Shown here: piece by piece, positions 17,427 through 25,149 of the stretch
Numbering within the stretch: position 1 is the first letter of the stretch
Layout: the number at the start of each line of letters is the position of its first letter
Origin: Sedimentisphaerales bacterium
GTDB taxonomy: Bacteria; Planctomycetota; Phycisphaerae; Sedimentisphaerales; SM23-30
Assembly (NCBI GenBank): GCA_028281535.1
Contig: JANQJS010000046.1
Coordinates: forward strand, 1-64,000
Length of the DNA: 64,000 bases
Reading direction: 5' to 3'
Notes under the pieces: model-generated
Told to the model about the DNA's origin: nothing
Database searches by the model: none
Seen by the model: the letters and a program-made list of their open reading frames with translations, nothing else
Program-made: the position numbers and the translations under genes

Positions 17427-17964
17427 ATGGGTCATCTTACTTTACAAAAAGCGTGTAATCATCAGATAGATATCGTGTTGGAATTACTGAAAAAAGCAGC
17501 CTATTGGATTCAGACTAAAGATATTGATTACTGGCAGGATTGGATTAATCCGCCTCAGCATTTTGTTGATTGGATAGAGGCCGGCTTTTTCAGGGATGAG
17601 TTTTATTTTGTTATTCTTGAGGAGCGTATTATTGGCTGTTTTAGGCTTCAATGGGATGATGAATTATTTTGGGGAAAACAGCAACCAGATTCGGGATATA
17701 TTCACTCTTTTACGATCGATAGGGAGTATAGCGGTCATGGAATTGGCAAAGACGTTTTGGCAATGATTGAAACAATGTGTTTGGACAATGATTGAAACAA
17801 TGTGTTTGGACAATGATAAAACTCGATTACGTTTAGATTGTGGTGTACACTTGAAAGAGCTTCGAAGCTATTATGAATCTAATGGGTTTATGAACGTTGG
17901 TCAAACCGTTGTTCATGACGAGTCTTTGGTGTTATACGAAAAAGAACTAAGCCCAAATCTTTGA
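17427..17964 (+). pseudogene. GNAT acetyltransferase broken by a 25-bp tandem duplication
   Basis: The N-terminal part (MGHLTLQKACNHQI) runs into the acetyl-CoA motif REYSGHGIGKDVL and then stops at TGA 17793-17795. The C-terminal half continues in another frame to 17964. An exact 25-bp duplication (17761-17785 and 17786-17810) causes the shift. Removing one copy gives 513 bp, an uninterrupted frame of 170 residues with normal GNAT length and the ending LVLYEKEL. The two repeat copies are identical, so the event is recent, phase-variable or an assembly error. A GNAT would acetylate an amine of a small molecule or protein; the substrate is unknown. Confidence 0.88.
17761..17810 (+). repeat. 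25-bp perfect tandem duplication inside the acetyltransferase gene
   Basis: Two identical adjacent 25-bp units (17761-17785, 17786-17810), each beginning CAATGATTGAAACAATG, followed by a partial third start CAATGAT at 17811. The unit contains internal CAATG repeats that could promote slippage. Because 25 is not a multiple of 3, the duplication shifts the frame. Confidence 0.98.
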
Positions 17965-17981
17965 TTATGATCTGGGCTTAG
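17947..17981. terminator. Hairpin between convergent genes, no U-tract
   Basis: CTAAGCCCA (17947-17955) / TGGGCTTAG (17973-17981), with a further ATC/GAT pair inside. The left arm overlaps the end of the acetyltransferase frame. It lacks a T-run on either strand, like the hairpin at 14401, with which it shares the CTAAGCC arm. Confidence 0.45.
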
Positions 17982-17994
17982 CGATATTCAAAAA

Positions 17995-18318
17995 TTAAAC
18001 ATCGAGTGTTACTAGCCAATTTGATTGCATTTTGGAAAAATCGAGATAGTTAACAATACCATCTCCTGGGGTCGGACAGATATCCGCGGCACTGTTTTCA
18101 TCTAGCCATGATTCAGATAGGATCATCACATCTTTAATATCAACGGTATTGTCGTTATTTAAATCGCCTTCTAATATAGGTTCATTTTCGAACATTGCAT
18201 GGCTGCTTTGGGTGTCAAGAAAAGATCCCATTGCCAGGAAAAAGATTAAAAGTAATATTGTTGAAACAATCGTAGTCTTTGTGTTTTCTGATGTTTGCAT
18301 CTTGTCGAACCTTTCCAT
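17995..18318 (-). CDS. Small secreted dockerin-only protein
   Basis: Up to 107 residues; the in-frame ATG at 18300, with AAAGG 9 nt upstream, may be the real start. An N-terminal hydrophobic segment (TIVSTILLLIFFLAMG) precedes two dockerin-type calcium loops: GDLNNDNTVDIKDVMILSESWL and, less perfect, GDGIVNYLDFSKMQSNWL. Nothing else is present, so it is essentially an exported dockerin module. Dockerins pair with cohesins in clostridia, but in planctomycetes they occur without known cohesins and their partner is unclear. Confidence 0.75.
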   Translation of the reverse strand: MERFDKMQTSENTKTTIVSTILLLIFFLAMGSFLDTQSSHAMFENEPILEGDLNNDNTVDIKDVMILSESWLDENSAADICPTPGDGIVNYLDFSKMQSNWLVTLDV

Positions 18319-18526
18319 GTAATGTTAGTTGGTTGTCTATTCATGGTGGATATCGACCTGAAGAACAAGGCGCTTAAGTAACGAATTTTAACCAAAAACT
18401 GGCCGATGTAACATCTTGTCATACTAAGACTAGAAGGGGGCGGGTATAGCAAATATTCTGCAACACTATATTATCAGACCTTTTCTGCCTCACACTGCAT
18501 TGTTGTAGGTTCAATCCAAATGTATT

Positions 18527-20074
18527 TCATGACGACATTACAAGATCTGTCTTTCGTATTTTCGGTTTTTCAAATGCGGCCTGGCAATGGTTACAACTGG
18601 GCTGAGAGAGTATGCGTTTTTTATTACATGCATGGCACTGAATGGTTTGTTCATGATTTAAAGCAAGATATGTTAATAGGCCCGTCAAGTTGAATAAAAA
18701 TACAAAAGGAAGCCATATCGCGTAGTTTTTCCACCTTTGATTTCGTTTGCGGATAAGCAATCCTGTCCAAAGAGTTAAAAGTAGTGATGTCACTAATATC
18801 GATGGTTCATGGAGGGAAATACCCATCCAGGGGACTCTCTGTTCAAAGAGTACAAATAGTTTACCTGTATCATATAAAATATATGGAAAAAACAGTCCCA
18901 AGTGTCTATAAGTTCTCGTCCAATCGGAAACAAAAGGATTTCGATATCTAGGCTGACGTACCGTTTCGCTTTCTCTAATTAAAGTTAATTGTCCATCCAT
19001 AGATACTTGAAATAATTTAGTAATCGTGATTGTTGGTTTGTTTTTATAGTCTTCGTACCATTGCGTCAGTACCTCTATATCCACGTTTCCTTGTTTGTCT
19101 TCATATGGAAAATCCTTTAGGTAGGATTGTTGTGCATAAAAAACTTTATTGCATTGGCCTACTGTTAGGCTCAAAGGATATGGATCTTCAATTTTTATCA
19201 CTCTAAGATTATCTCTCAGGATAATATAATGGCAATGAATGGATTTTACCCCTATAACGGGTAAGTAGTTCGTATCTTCAAATGGATTTCTTGTTGTTTG
19301 GAACATTTCATCAGGATTCAATACGACATGGTCTTTCGGGTCTTTTATTAACGAAATAATTTTATCATTTTCTGAGACTGTTACCAAGGTGTTAATTGAT
19401 CGTGTTGAAAAATTTATAAGATGAAAGTTCTTTTTTGAGGCATATAAAATCTCAATATTTGGTCCTAAGCCAACCCATTGAGGTTTAACGTAGAGCGGGG
19501 TTTCAAATGGTTTTGTGGCTTGAGGAAGGTTTTTGTGATAACCTTGTCTGTCAAAATACCCAATTCTTTGACCTTCGTGGTCAAAGCCTTCGAACAGTTG
19601 TTTTGTAGGGTGATAACGCCAACGTTCTTTTACTTCATCCCAATTATCTGCAACACTCACTTTAAATTCCAATTGTCTATCAGGGTCAATAGTATCGATT
19701 AGTTTCGTATAAGAATCATCGCGGCTGTATGCCAATTTAATAATATAATCTCCGTTATATTGGTGTGGAATATTATAAACAAATTCTCTGTTCTCATTAT
19801 AAACTTTATAAGGAGATGTGTTCACCTTTTCCATATAATATTTTGAACCATCCGTTTTTACTAAATCTGTCATCCTTTGAAAACGAACATCTTCATCTCG
19901 TTTTTTTTCTTGTTCTTCGGTTAATTCGATTTCTGGATATTCATATGGTATTATGATTCTGGATATTTCATAGATAAAGGTTGACAATAAGGCTAGCAAT
20001 AACATTATGGAAACAGTGGTTGTGATACAATATGTGAATTTTAATATTGATATGTGTTTATTTAATTGTTTCAT
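18527..20074 (-). CDS. Membrane protein with C-terminal zinc ribbon, ABC operon partner
   Basis: 515 residues, not assigned to a family. One membrane helix at the N-terminus (about 15-37) is followed by a large, probably extracytoplasmic domain of about 370 residues. Two helices near residues 430-475 follow, and then a cytoplasmic zinc-ribbon tail CHACNKKR...CNHC. The gene is last in an operon with the ABC permease (9 bp upstream), the ATPase and a GntR regulator, so it likely works with that exporter, perhaps as sensor or accessory subunit. That role is inference. Confidence 0.7.
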   Translation of the reverse strand: MKQLNKHISILKFTYCITTTVSIMLLLALLSTFIYEISRIIIPYEYPEIELTEEQEKKRDEDVRFQRMTDLVKTDGSKYYMEKVNTSPYKVYNENREFVYNIPHQYNGDYIIKLAYSRDDSYTKLIDTIDPDRQLEFKVSVADNWDEVKERWRYHPTKQLFEGFDHEGQRIGYFDRQGYHKNLPQATKPFETPLYVKPQWVGLGPNIEILYASKKNFHLINFSTRSINTLVTVSENDKIISLIKDPKDHVVLNPDEMFQTTRNPFEDTNYLPVIGVKSIHCHYIILRDNLRVIKIEDPYPLSLTVGQCNKVFYAQQSYLKDFPYEDKQGNVDIEVLTQWYEDYKNKPTITITKLFQVSMDGQLTLIRESETVRQPRYRNPFVSDWTRTYRHLGLFFPYILYDTGKLFVLFEQRVPWMGISLHEPSILVTSLLLTLWTGLLIRKRNQRWKNYAIWLPFVFLFNLTGLLTYLALNHEQTIQCHACNKKRILSQPSCNHCQAAFEKPKIRKTDLVMSS

Positions 20075-20083
20075 GTTATCCTC

Positions 20084-20770
20084 TTATTTAAATTCACAAA
20101 TTTTAAATTGATACATAAGTTTAAACGTTAGAAATAAGATCAAAGAAATAATAATAACTAAAAAGGTGTCATGTTGGAGATTATAGCTGTAGCATGTAAG
20201 AATAATAATTATGCTGAAAAGAAGGACAAAAAATTTCGTTGTATACCATTTAAAATTATTCGTAACGCAAATGGCTATTGAAAAGTAAGCTATTATTCCT
20301 AGAAGAATAAATTCGACACCTGATAAAAATATTAGAAATAAAGGCGGTAATGGTATATTAAGCGATAAATAATATAGAAATAACCAGGGACATAAACAAC
20401 TAATGGCAAATATAATTAAACTAGAAATAATCTTTGACCATAAAATAGCCTCACGTTGCACTGAGCGATGAAGCGTAAAAGCCCAGGTGCCATTAATGTA
20501 AGGAAGCCAGAATTGGCAAAAACCTAAGATCAACCCTAGCGGGATAGCCGTTATGGCTATAATGAGTGTTGTTGTTGCAAATTGATTGTATTTAAACAAA
20601 TCCGAGTCTCTAATATTATTTTCATACCGATATCGTAATTCCCAATACCAGTCACTGTCGATCATAACAAGATGCTGCAGTAAGCCTAAAATGATAATCA
20701 CAAAGAATGCGAGTGTGGCCCAGGGTAAGGCTTCACGTAATTCTTTTTTAACAAGCATTGCAAATGGCAT
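20084..20770 (-). CDS. ABC transporter permease
   Basis: 228 residues with six predicted membrane helices and the Met-rich, short-loop composition of ABC-2 type permeases (MPFAMLVKKELREALPWATLAF at the start is a typical N-terminal amphipathic helix and first membrane span). Its start codon overlaps the stop of the ATPase gene upstream at 20770. With the ATPase it would form an exporter; the substrate is not readable. YtrBCD-type systems in Firmicutes answer to cell-wall stress, which is the closest guide. Confidence 0.82.
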   Translation of the reverse strand: MPFAMLVKKELREALPWATLAFFVIIILGLLQHLVMIDSDWYWELRYRYENNIRDSDLFKYNQFATTTLIIAITAIPLGLILGFCQFWLPYINGTWAFTLHRSVQREAILWSKIISSLIIFAISCLCPWLFLYYLSLNIPLPPLFLIFLSGVEFILLGIIAYFSIAICVTNNFKWYTTKFFVLLFSIIIILTCYSYNLQHDTFLVIIISLILFLTFKLMYQFKICEFK

Positions 20771-21693
20771 TAGTTGACCTCCCAGTGAAATAATCGTTCT
20801 TTTGTGGCAGATTGAGTAAATTCAATGAATTGATCCTCCATATTCAAGTCAAGGAATTTATATTCGAGGGCATTGGTTTGGTTGGCGAATTCTACGATTT
20901 TCTCTTCGCTGGTTTTTACCAAGGTGCATTCTAATTCTGTTTCATTACGTCGAATATGCAAAAGGCCTTCGATATCTACATGCTGCGGCAAATTATCTTT
21001 ATAGTGGAAACGACACTTTTTAATAGATTCACGAAACTCCACAAGGCTGCAATCCGCTCTTAATACGCTTTTGTCCATAACTCCAATAGTATCAGCCACA
21101 CGTTCAATATCGCTGAGAATGTGGGATGAAAAGAGAATTGTTCGGCCTTGTGCCTGGATGAGCTGGATCATGCCTTCGAGGAATTGTCGACGTATTGCAA
21201 CATCAAGCCCCAATGTCGGATCGTCCATAATCAATAGTTCAGGATTGGGAGCAACCGTTAAGGCTAGAGAAACTTGTGCACGCTGCCCGTTAGAGAGTTG
21301 TCTAATTTTCTTTTTCTTCGATAATTCAAAGTAATCCAGCATATCGTCAAAAAGTTTTTGATCCCACTGCTTAGGAAAGAAGGCTTTCTGAAACGTTTCT
21401 AGTTGCGAAATTCGCATCCAGCGATAGAGCATGTGACCTTCTGTGACATACCCTATCCTGCCTCTAATTTCAGGTGTTAGTGATTGTGAATCACATCCTA
21501 ACACGCGACTCGAGCCGGCCGTTGGTCTTAATAATCCAAGCAGTAGTTTAATGGTGGTACTTTTACCAGCACCATTGCGTCCAAGAAAGCCATAAATTCT
21601 TCCCCGTTCGATGTTGAGATTTAAATGATCCACGGCAAGTTGATTGCCATGAAAATAAGTTAAATCATTGGTTTCAATAACATAGTCAGGCAT
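20770..21693 (-). CDS. ABC transporter ATP-binding protein
   Basis: 307-residue ATPase with Walker A GRNGAGKST (38-46), signature LSNGQRAQ (about 133), Walker B LLIMDDPT (about 159) followed by LGLD, and switch His in LFSSHILSDIE. The 80-residue C-terminal extension after the nucleotide domain is usual for ABC-2 exporter ATPases. It overlaps its neighbours by one base at each end (21693 and 20770), so the operon is translationally coupled. Confidence 0.95.
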   Translation of the reverse strand: MPDYVIETNDLTYFHGNQLAVDHLNLNIERGRIYGFLGRNGAGKSTTIKLLLGLLRPTAGSSRVLGCDSQSLTPEIRGRIGYVTEGHMLYRWMRISQLETFQKAFFPKQWDQKLFDDMLDYFELSKKKKIRQLSNGQRAQVSLALTVAPNPELLIMDDPTLGLDVAIRRQFLEGMIQLIQAQGRTILFSSHILSDIERVADTIGVMDKSVLRADCSLVEFRESIKKCRFHYKDNLPQHVDIEGLLHIRRNETELECTLVKTSEEKIVEFANQTNALEYKFLDLNMEDQFIEFTQSATKERLFHWEVN

Positions 21694-22094
21694 TATTGAT
21701 CTCCCTTGTTTCGTTTTGACCGTTGTAATTTTGCTTTAAAAAGTGTCTCGATTTGATCGTTTGATAGACCAGTTGTTTTGGCTTGTTGTATCCATGTTTC
21801 CAGACGTTCAGAAAGATGGTTGACTTCGGTGATATCACTATTCTCGATGGATAGTCCGCTGATATAAGTTCCTGACCCTTTGCGCGTTGAGATAATTCCT
21901 TTTTGCTCAAGGATTGTGTAGGCACGGGCCACCGTATTTGGATTGACAGTAATATCAGATGCCAATCGGCGAACGGATGGAATTTTGTCTCCTGGCGATA
22001 ATTCGCCTATGGCAACAGCCTGAGAAATCTGATCGACGATCTGTTGGTAGATCGGTTTGGGAATTCCTGAGTTAATACTGATCCATAAGTTCAT
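21693..22094 (-). CDS. GntR-family regulator, YtrA subfamily
   Basis: 133 residues with an N-terminal winged helix (GIPKPIYQQIVDQISQAVA, then SVRRLASDITVNPNTVARAYTILEQKGIISTRKGSGTYI) and only a short helical dimerisation tail, which defines YtrA-type GntR regulators. It is the first gene of the ABC operon, the usual position for an autoregulating repressor. TAGTACA/TGTACTA dyads upstream are its likely operators. Confidence 0.93.
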   Translation of the reverse strand: MNLWISINSGIPKPIYQQIVDQISQAVAIGELSPGDKIPSVRRLASDITVNPNTVARAYTILEQKGIISTRKGSGTYISGLSIENSDITEVNHLSERLETWIQQAKTTGLSNDQIETLFKAKLQRSKRNKGDQ

Positions 22095-22126
22095 AGTTTA
22101 GTACTCGATAAGTGTATTAATAATAC

Positions 22127-22143
22127 TAGTACACTTTGTACTA
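22127..22143. promoter_or_regulatory. Probable YtrA operator 1
   Basis: Perfect dyad TAGTACA-CTT-TGTACTA centred at 22135, 33 bp upstream of the regulator start codon. An isolated AGTACT half-site palindrome lies at 22100-22105. GntR regulators bind such short palindromes; assignment to this regulator is by position. Confidence 0.65.
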
Positions 22144-22262
22144 ATCTCGGCACTTTTGCAATCAAAAAATGAACAAAAAAATAAATGATCATAAGTGTTT
22201 GTAAATAATTTATATATGTTGATATGTGGGTGTAGGGTCTTAGTGGGTATAATGCTAGAAGG

Positions 22263-22287
22263 TAGTACAATATTACAGAATGTACTA
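22263..22287. promoter_or_regulatory. Probable YtrA operator 2 (wider spacing)
   Basis: The same half-sites TAGTACA (22263-22269) and TGTACTA (22281-22287), here 11 bp apart instead of 3. Between yjbQ's end and the regulator, 140 bp from operator 1. It could be a looping or auxiliary site. Confidence 0.5.
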
Positions 22288-22362
22288 AGGAGTTAGGTAG
22301 CAAAATAGGATTTTCTACGAGGAATAAGTTGCCTTGGGATGATAGTTCGGAAATAGTAAAAT

Positions 22363-22779
22363 CTATTCACCAATAATCTTTACCAGGGCGCGTTTTTTAC
22401 GTTTACCATCAAGTTCATAATAAAAGATTTGTTCCCATGGCCCAAAATCAAGTTTGCCTTCAGTAATAGCAACGACCACTTCACGTCCCATGATGGTTCG
22501 CTTCAGGTGCGCATCAGCGTTGTCTTCATAACCATTGTGCTGGTATTGATCATAAGGTTTTTCGGGTGCCAGTTTTTCCAACCAGCGTTCATAATCGTTG
22601 TGTAAGCCAGATTCATTATCGTTGATAAATACGGATGCCGTAATATGCATGGCATTCACCAGAACCATACCTTCTTGAATACCACTTTCATGCAAACATT
22701 CTTCTATGATAGGAGTGATATGAATAATTTGACGACGTTGTGATGCTTCAAACCAAAGTTCTTTTCTATAAGATTTCAT
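22363..22779 (-). CDS. yjbQ: YjbQ/UPF0047 family protein
   Basis: 138 residues matching the YjbQ family along its whole length: [19 protein letters not shown], the middle stretch [15 protein letters not shown] and the ending [29 protein letters not shown]. Family members are trimeric metal-binding proteins; some can stand in for thiamine phosphate synthase at low efficiency, but the physiological role is not settled. It lies 30 bp after trpE(G) on the same strand, so the trp attenuator probably controls it too unless there is an internal promoter. Confidence 0.93.
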   Translation of the reverse strand: MKSYRKELWFEASQRRQIIHITPIIEECLHESGIQEGMVLVNAMHITASVFINDNESGLHNDYERWLEKLAPEKPYDQYQHNGYEDNADAHLKRTIMGREVVVAITEGKLDFGPWEQIFYYELDGKRKKRALVKIIGE

Positions 22780-22809
22780 GGTAAACTTTCGTGGTTAAAT
22801 AAATCTGAA

Positions 22810-24939
22810 TTATAATAATAAATCCATTGCGTTAAATATAAGTTTCAAGCCAATTTGATCGTGTAGTGTTAAAATCGATTCTGGATGAAACTGTACGGAG
22901 GCGATGGGAAGATCTTTGTGTTGCAATCCCATAATAATGCCATCTTCCGTTTCGGCTGTAATTTCAAAGCAATCAGGCAAATTTTCTTTTTTGATATAGA
23001 GGCTGTGATAGCGTCCTGCCATGAAGGGGGAGGGAATATCTTTAAAGATGCCTTTGCCTTCGTGATGGATGGGGGAGTCTTTACCGTGAACAGGGGTTGG
23101 TAATACGCAAATTTCACCGCCGAAATGTTGTCCAATTCCCTGATGGCCCAGACAGACACCAAAAATAGGTAGTTTGCGATGAACGGCTTGTCCAACCAAT
23201 TGGGGGACGCCCATTTGCTCGGGGGTTCCAGGTCCAGGCGAAATAAAGATGAGATCTGGATTGATGTCATCAATTCTAGATTCATCAAATCCTGCACGAA
23301 GCGTAATGACCTCATGGCCCGTTTGTCGAACATAATTAGCAATCGTATGTACAAAGCTATCTTGGTTATCGACGAAAAGGAGTTTGTGTTTTTTTTGTTG
23401 TGCTATAGGTTTAATCGTCTCAGGCGAGTCAACCGTTTTTGTTGTAATCGCATTTATAAATGCTTCTGCTTTGACGCGTGTTTCGTTTTCTTCACTTTCT
23501 GGGTCTGAATCAAACAGTAAGGTTGCACCTGCGCGAACAGATGCTTTGCCATCATGCAGATGAATGGTTCGGATAGTGATCCCCGTATTAAGTTGATCCA
23601 TAAAATTAAAGAAGCCCACGCAGCCACCATACCAACGTCTGGGACTGTTTTCCAGGTTTTCAATAGTCTGCATCGCAATCGGTTTCGGTGAACCTGTGAG
23701 CGTACAAGCCCACATATGTGATAAGAAGGCGTCAAACATATCGCAATCGTCCAATAACGTACCTTTGACATGATCGACGGTGTGGAATAATTTTGAATAG
23801 GTTTCGACTAATCGTCTGGCGACAAGCTGAACGCTGCCAGGGACACATATGCGAGATTTATCATTACGATCTACATCCGTACACATGGTTAATTCTGATT
23901 CATCCTTTTTCGAATTCAATAACCATAGTATTTGTTTGGCATCATCCATTGGATTTGTGCCGCGGCGAACTGTTCCGCTGATGGGGCAGGTTTCGATTTC
24001 CTTATCATCCACACGAACAAACATTTCCGGGGAAGCGCCCACCAGTTGTTCATCGCCTAGGTTGATGATAAATTCATAAGGGCTTGGGTTTTGCTTACGA
24101 ACACGTTGAAAAATCTCAGATGGTTTATCGCCACATTCCACGGTGAATTCTTGAGAAAGAACGACTTCAAAGAAATCCCCTTGATGACAACCTTTTCGAA
24201 TCTTCTCAACTTTTTCAGCAAACTCGTTGGGCTGATGGTCGCAAACTATCTCTGTAGAACTAGGGTGATTGCCATATGGAGCACTTTCCGTTAAGTCAGA
24301 AAGTCCTGATGTAGAGATACCTTTGAATTCAAATTCATAACTTAGTTCGAATGCAACTTCTTTTTGGTGATCAATCGCACGCAGGCGATCAGGTAAAAAT
24401 AAATGACAATCAGCTCCTGTTTCAGTGCGATCAAATTTGAAATCGACTGGCTCAAATTGGAAAACGAGATCATACCCAAATGCACCAAACATGCTGAGGT
24501 ATTCATCTTCGCATTTAAAGAGATCACATAAACCTCGCAAGATAGAAAATATACTTGGCTGCTTGCTTCGCTCTTCTTCTGGAAACGAAGATGGCATTTC
24601 GATCACGCTGCCTATAATTCGATCTTCTAAGATATCACTGCTTTCAATATGTGGATGATTGATGACCGCCGTTGTAATCATTTTAAGTAAGGCTTTGCCG
24701 CGTTCGTTCAGTGCATGGAAAACAAATTCACGTCCGCGACTGATCATTTCGAGCGGGGGATTAATAAACCCGATATCCCAGCGGCTGTAACGACCAGGAA
24801 ATTCATAGTCGCTGGCAAAAATACCGCCACGGGTGGAATCTATTTGGTCATAAATAGCATCCAGTGCTGTTGCCATCTCCAGCATTGTTTTAGTGCGGGT
24901 TACTTGGATGCCGCCTTGGGTTGTATAAGTATCTGTCAT
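22810..24939 (-). CDS. trpE(G): Anthranilate synthase, fused TrpE and TrpG domains
   Basis: 709-residue fusion of both anthranilate synthase subunits, converting chorismate and glutamine to anthranilate in the first step of tryptophan synthesis. Chorismate-binding signatures fill the first 510 residues (NPSPYEFIINLGDEQLVGASPEMF, GTVRRG, DVDRNDKSRIC, LTGSPKPIAMQ). A glutaminase domain follows with SPGPGTPEQ, nucleophile region GVCLGHQG and HPES. The start is ATG 24939, 6 nt after AGGAAT; a longer frame would begin inside the attenuator. Fused TrpE(G) is best known from rhizobia and other alphaproteobacteria, and there too it lies behind a leader-peptide attenuator. Confidence 0.95.
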   Translation of the reverse strand: MTDTYTTQGGIQVTRTKTMLEMATALDAIYDQIDSTRGGIFASDYEFPGRYSRWDIGFINPPLEMISRGREFVFHALNERGKALLKMITTAVINHPHIESSDILEDRIIGSVIEMPSSFPEEERSKQPSIFSILRGLCDLFKCEDEYLSMFGAFGYDLVFQFEPVDFKFDRTETGADCHLFLPDRLRAIDHQKEVAFELSYEFEFKGISTSGLSDLTESAPYGNHPSSTEIVCDHQPNEFAEKVEKIRKGCHQGDFFEVVLSQEFTVECGDKPSEIFQRVRKQNPSPYEFIINLGDEQLVGASPEMFVRVDDKEIETCPISGTVRRGTNPMDDAKQILWLLNSKKDESELTMCTDVDRNDKSRICVPGSVQLVARRLVETYSKLFHTVDHVKGTLLDDCDMFDAFLSHMWACTLTGSPKPIAMQTIENLENSPRRWYGGCVGFFNFMDQLNTGITIRTIHLHDGKASVRAGATLLFDSDPESEENETRVKAEAFINAITTKTVDSPETIKPIAQQKKHKLLFVDNQDSFVHTIANYVRQTGHEVITLRAGFDESRIDDINPDLIFISPGPGTPEQMGVPQLVGQAVHRKLPIFGVCLGHQGIGQHFGGEICVLPTPVHGKDSPIHHEGKGIFKDIPSPFMAGRYHSLYIKKENLPDCFEITAETEDGIIMGLQHKDLPIASVQFHPESILTLHDQIGLKLIFNAMDLLL

Positions 24940-24951
24940 AGAAATATTCCT

Positions 24952-24992
24952 AAAAAAAAACCGTCGCCAAAATATCATTATTTAGGCCACGG
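24952..24992 (-). terminator. trp attenuator terminator
   Basis: On the minus strand CCGT-G-GCC-T-AAATA, loop ATGA, TATTT-T-GGC-G-ACGG followed by nine T. It lies between the leader peptide stop (25030) and the trpE(G) ribosome site (24946-24951), so the U-tract ends right at the Shine-Dalgarno. A competing antiterminator can be drawn between GGCAAAAA (25052-25045, in the Trp16-Lys18 codons) and TTTTAGCC (24998-24991), which would use the 5' arm of the terminator. Confidence 0.9.
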
Positions 24993-25029
24993 CTAAAATC
25001 TTTCATTCAATCATCAAATGGTACGATAT

Positions 25030-25098
25030 TTAATTGGGCCAGGTTTTTTGCCAACCTCGCCACCAGACGCGATTCATTTGTTGATTGTTATAGATCAT
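25030..25098 (-). CDS. trpL: trp operon leader peptide
   Basis: 22-codon reading frame with four Trp codons: the core RVWWRGWQKTW places Trp at positions 12, 13, 16 and 20. It starts at ATG 25098 with AAGGAA 5 nt upstream; an in-frame ATG at 25077 gives a 15-residue version. A terminator with nine T follows 40 nt after its stop and lies just before trpE(G). Slow translation of the Trp codons when charged tRNA-Trp is scarce would let an antiterminator form. Trp is normally about 1 % of residues, so 4 in 22 is strong evidence for a real attenuator peptide. Confidence 0.93.
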   Translation of the reverse strand: MIYNNQQMNRVWWRGWQKTWPN

Positions 25099-25120
25099 AT
25101 TAATTCCTTACTAAAACCCC

Positions 25121-25149
25121 ATTATCGCTAAATAAGCTATTTAGGTCAA
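25121..25149 (-). promoter_or_regulatory. trp promoter with palindromic spacer
   Basis: On the minus strand TTGACC (25144-25149), a 17-bp spacer and GATAAT (25121-25126). The start of transcription would be near 25114, only about 16 nt before the leader peptide ATG. A perfect dyad CTAAATA-AGC-TATTTAG (25128-25144) fills the spacer, a position suited to a repressor. The -35 overlaps the recJ stop codon. Confidence 0.7.

Noticed and set aside
24940-24978. A 13-residue N-terminal extension of trpE(G) beginning at ATG 24978
   Set aside because: This stretch is the 3' part of the attenuator terminator and its U-tract; the start at 24939 has a proper ribosome site.
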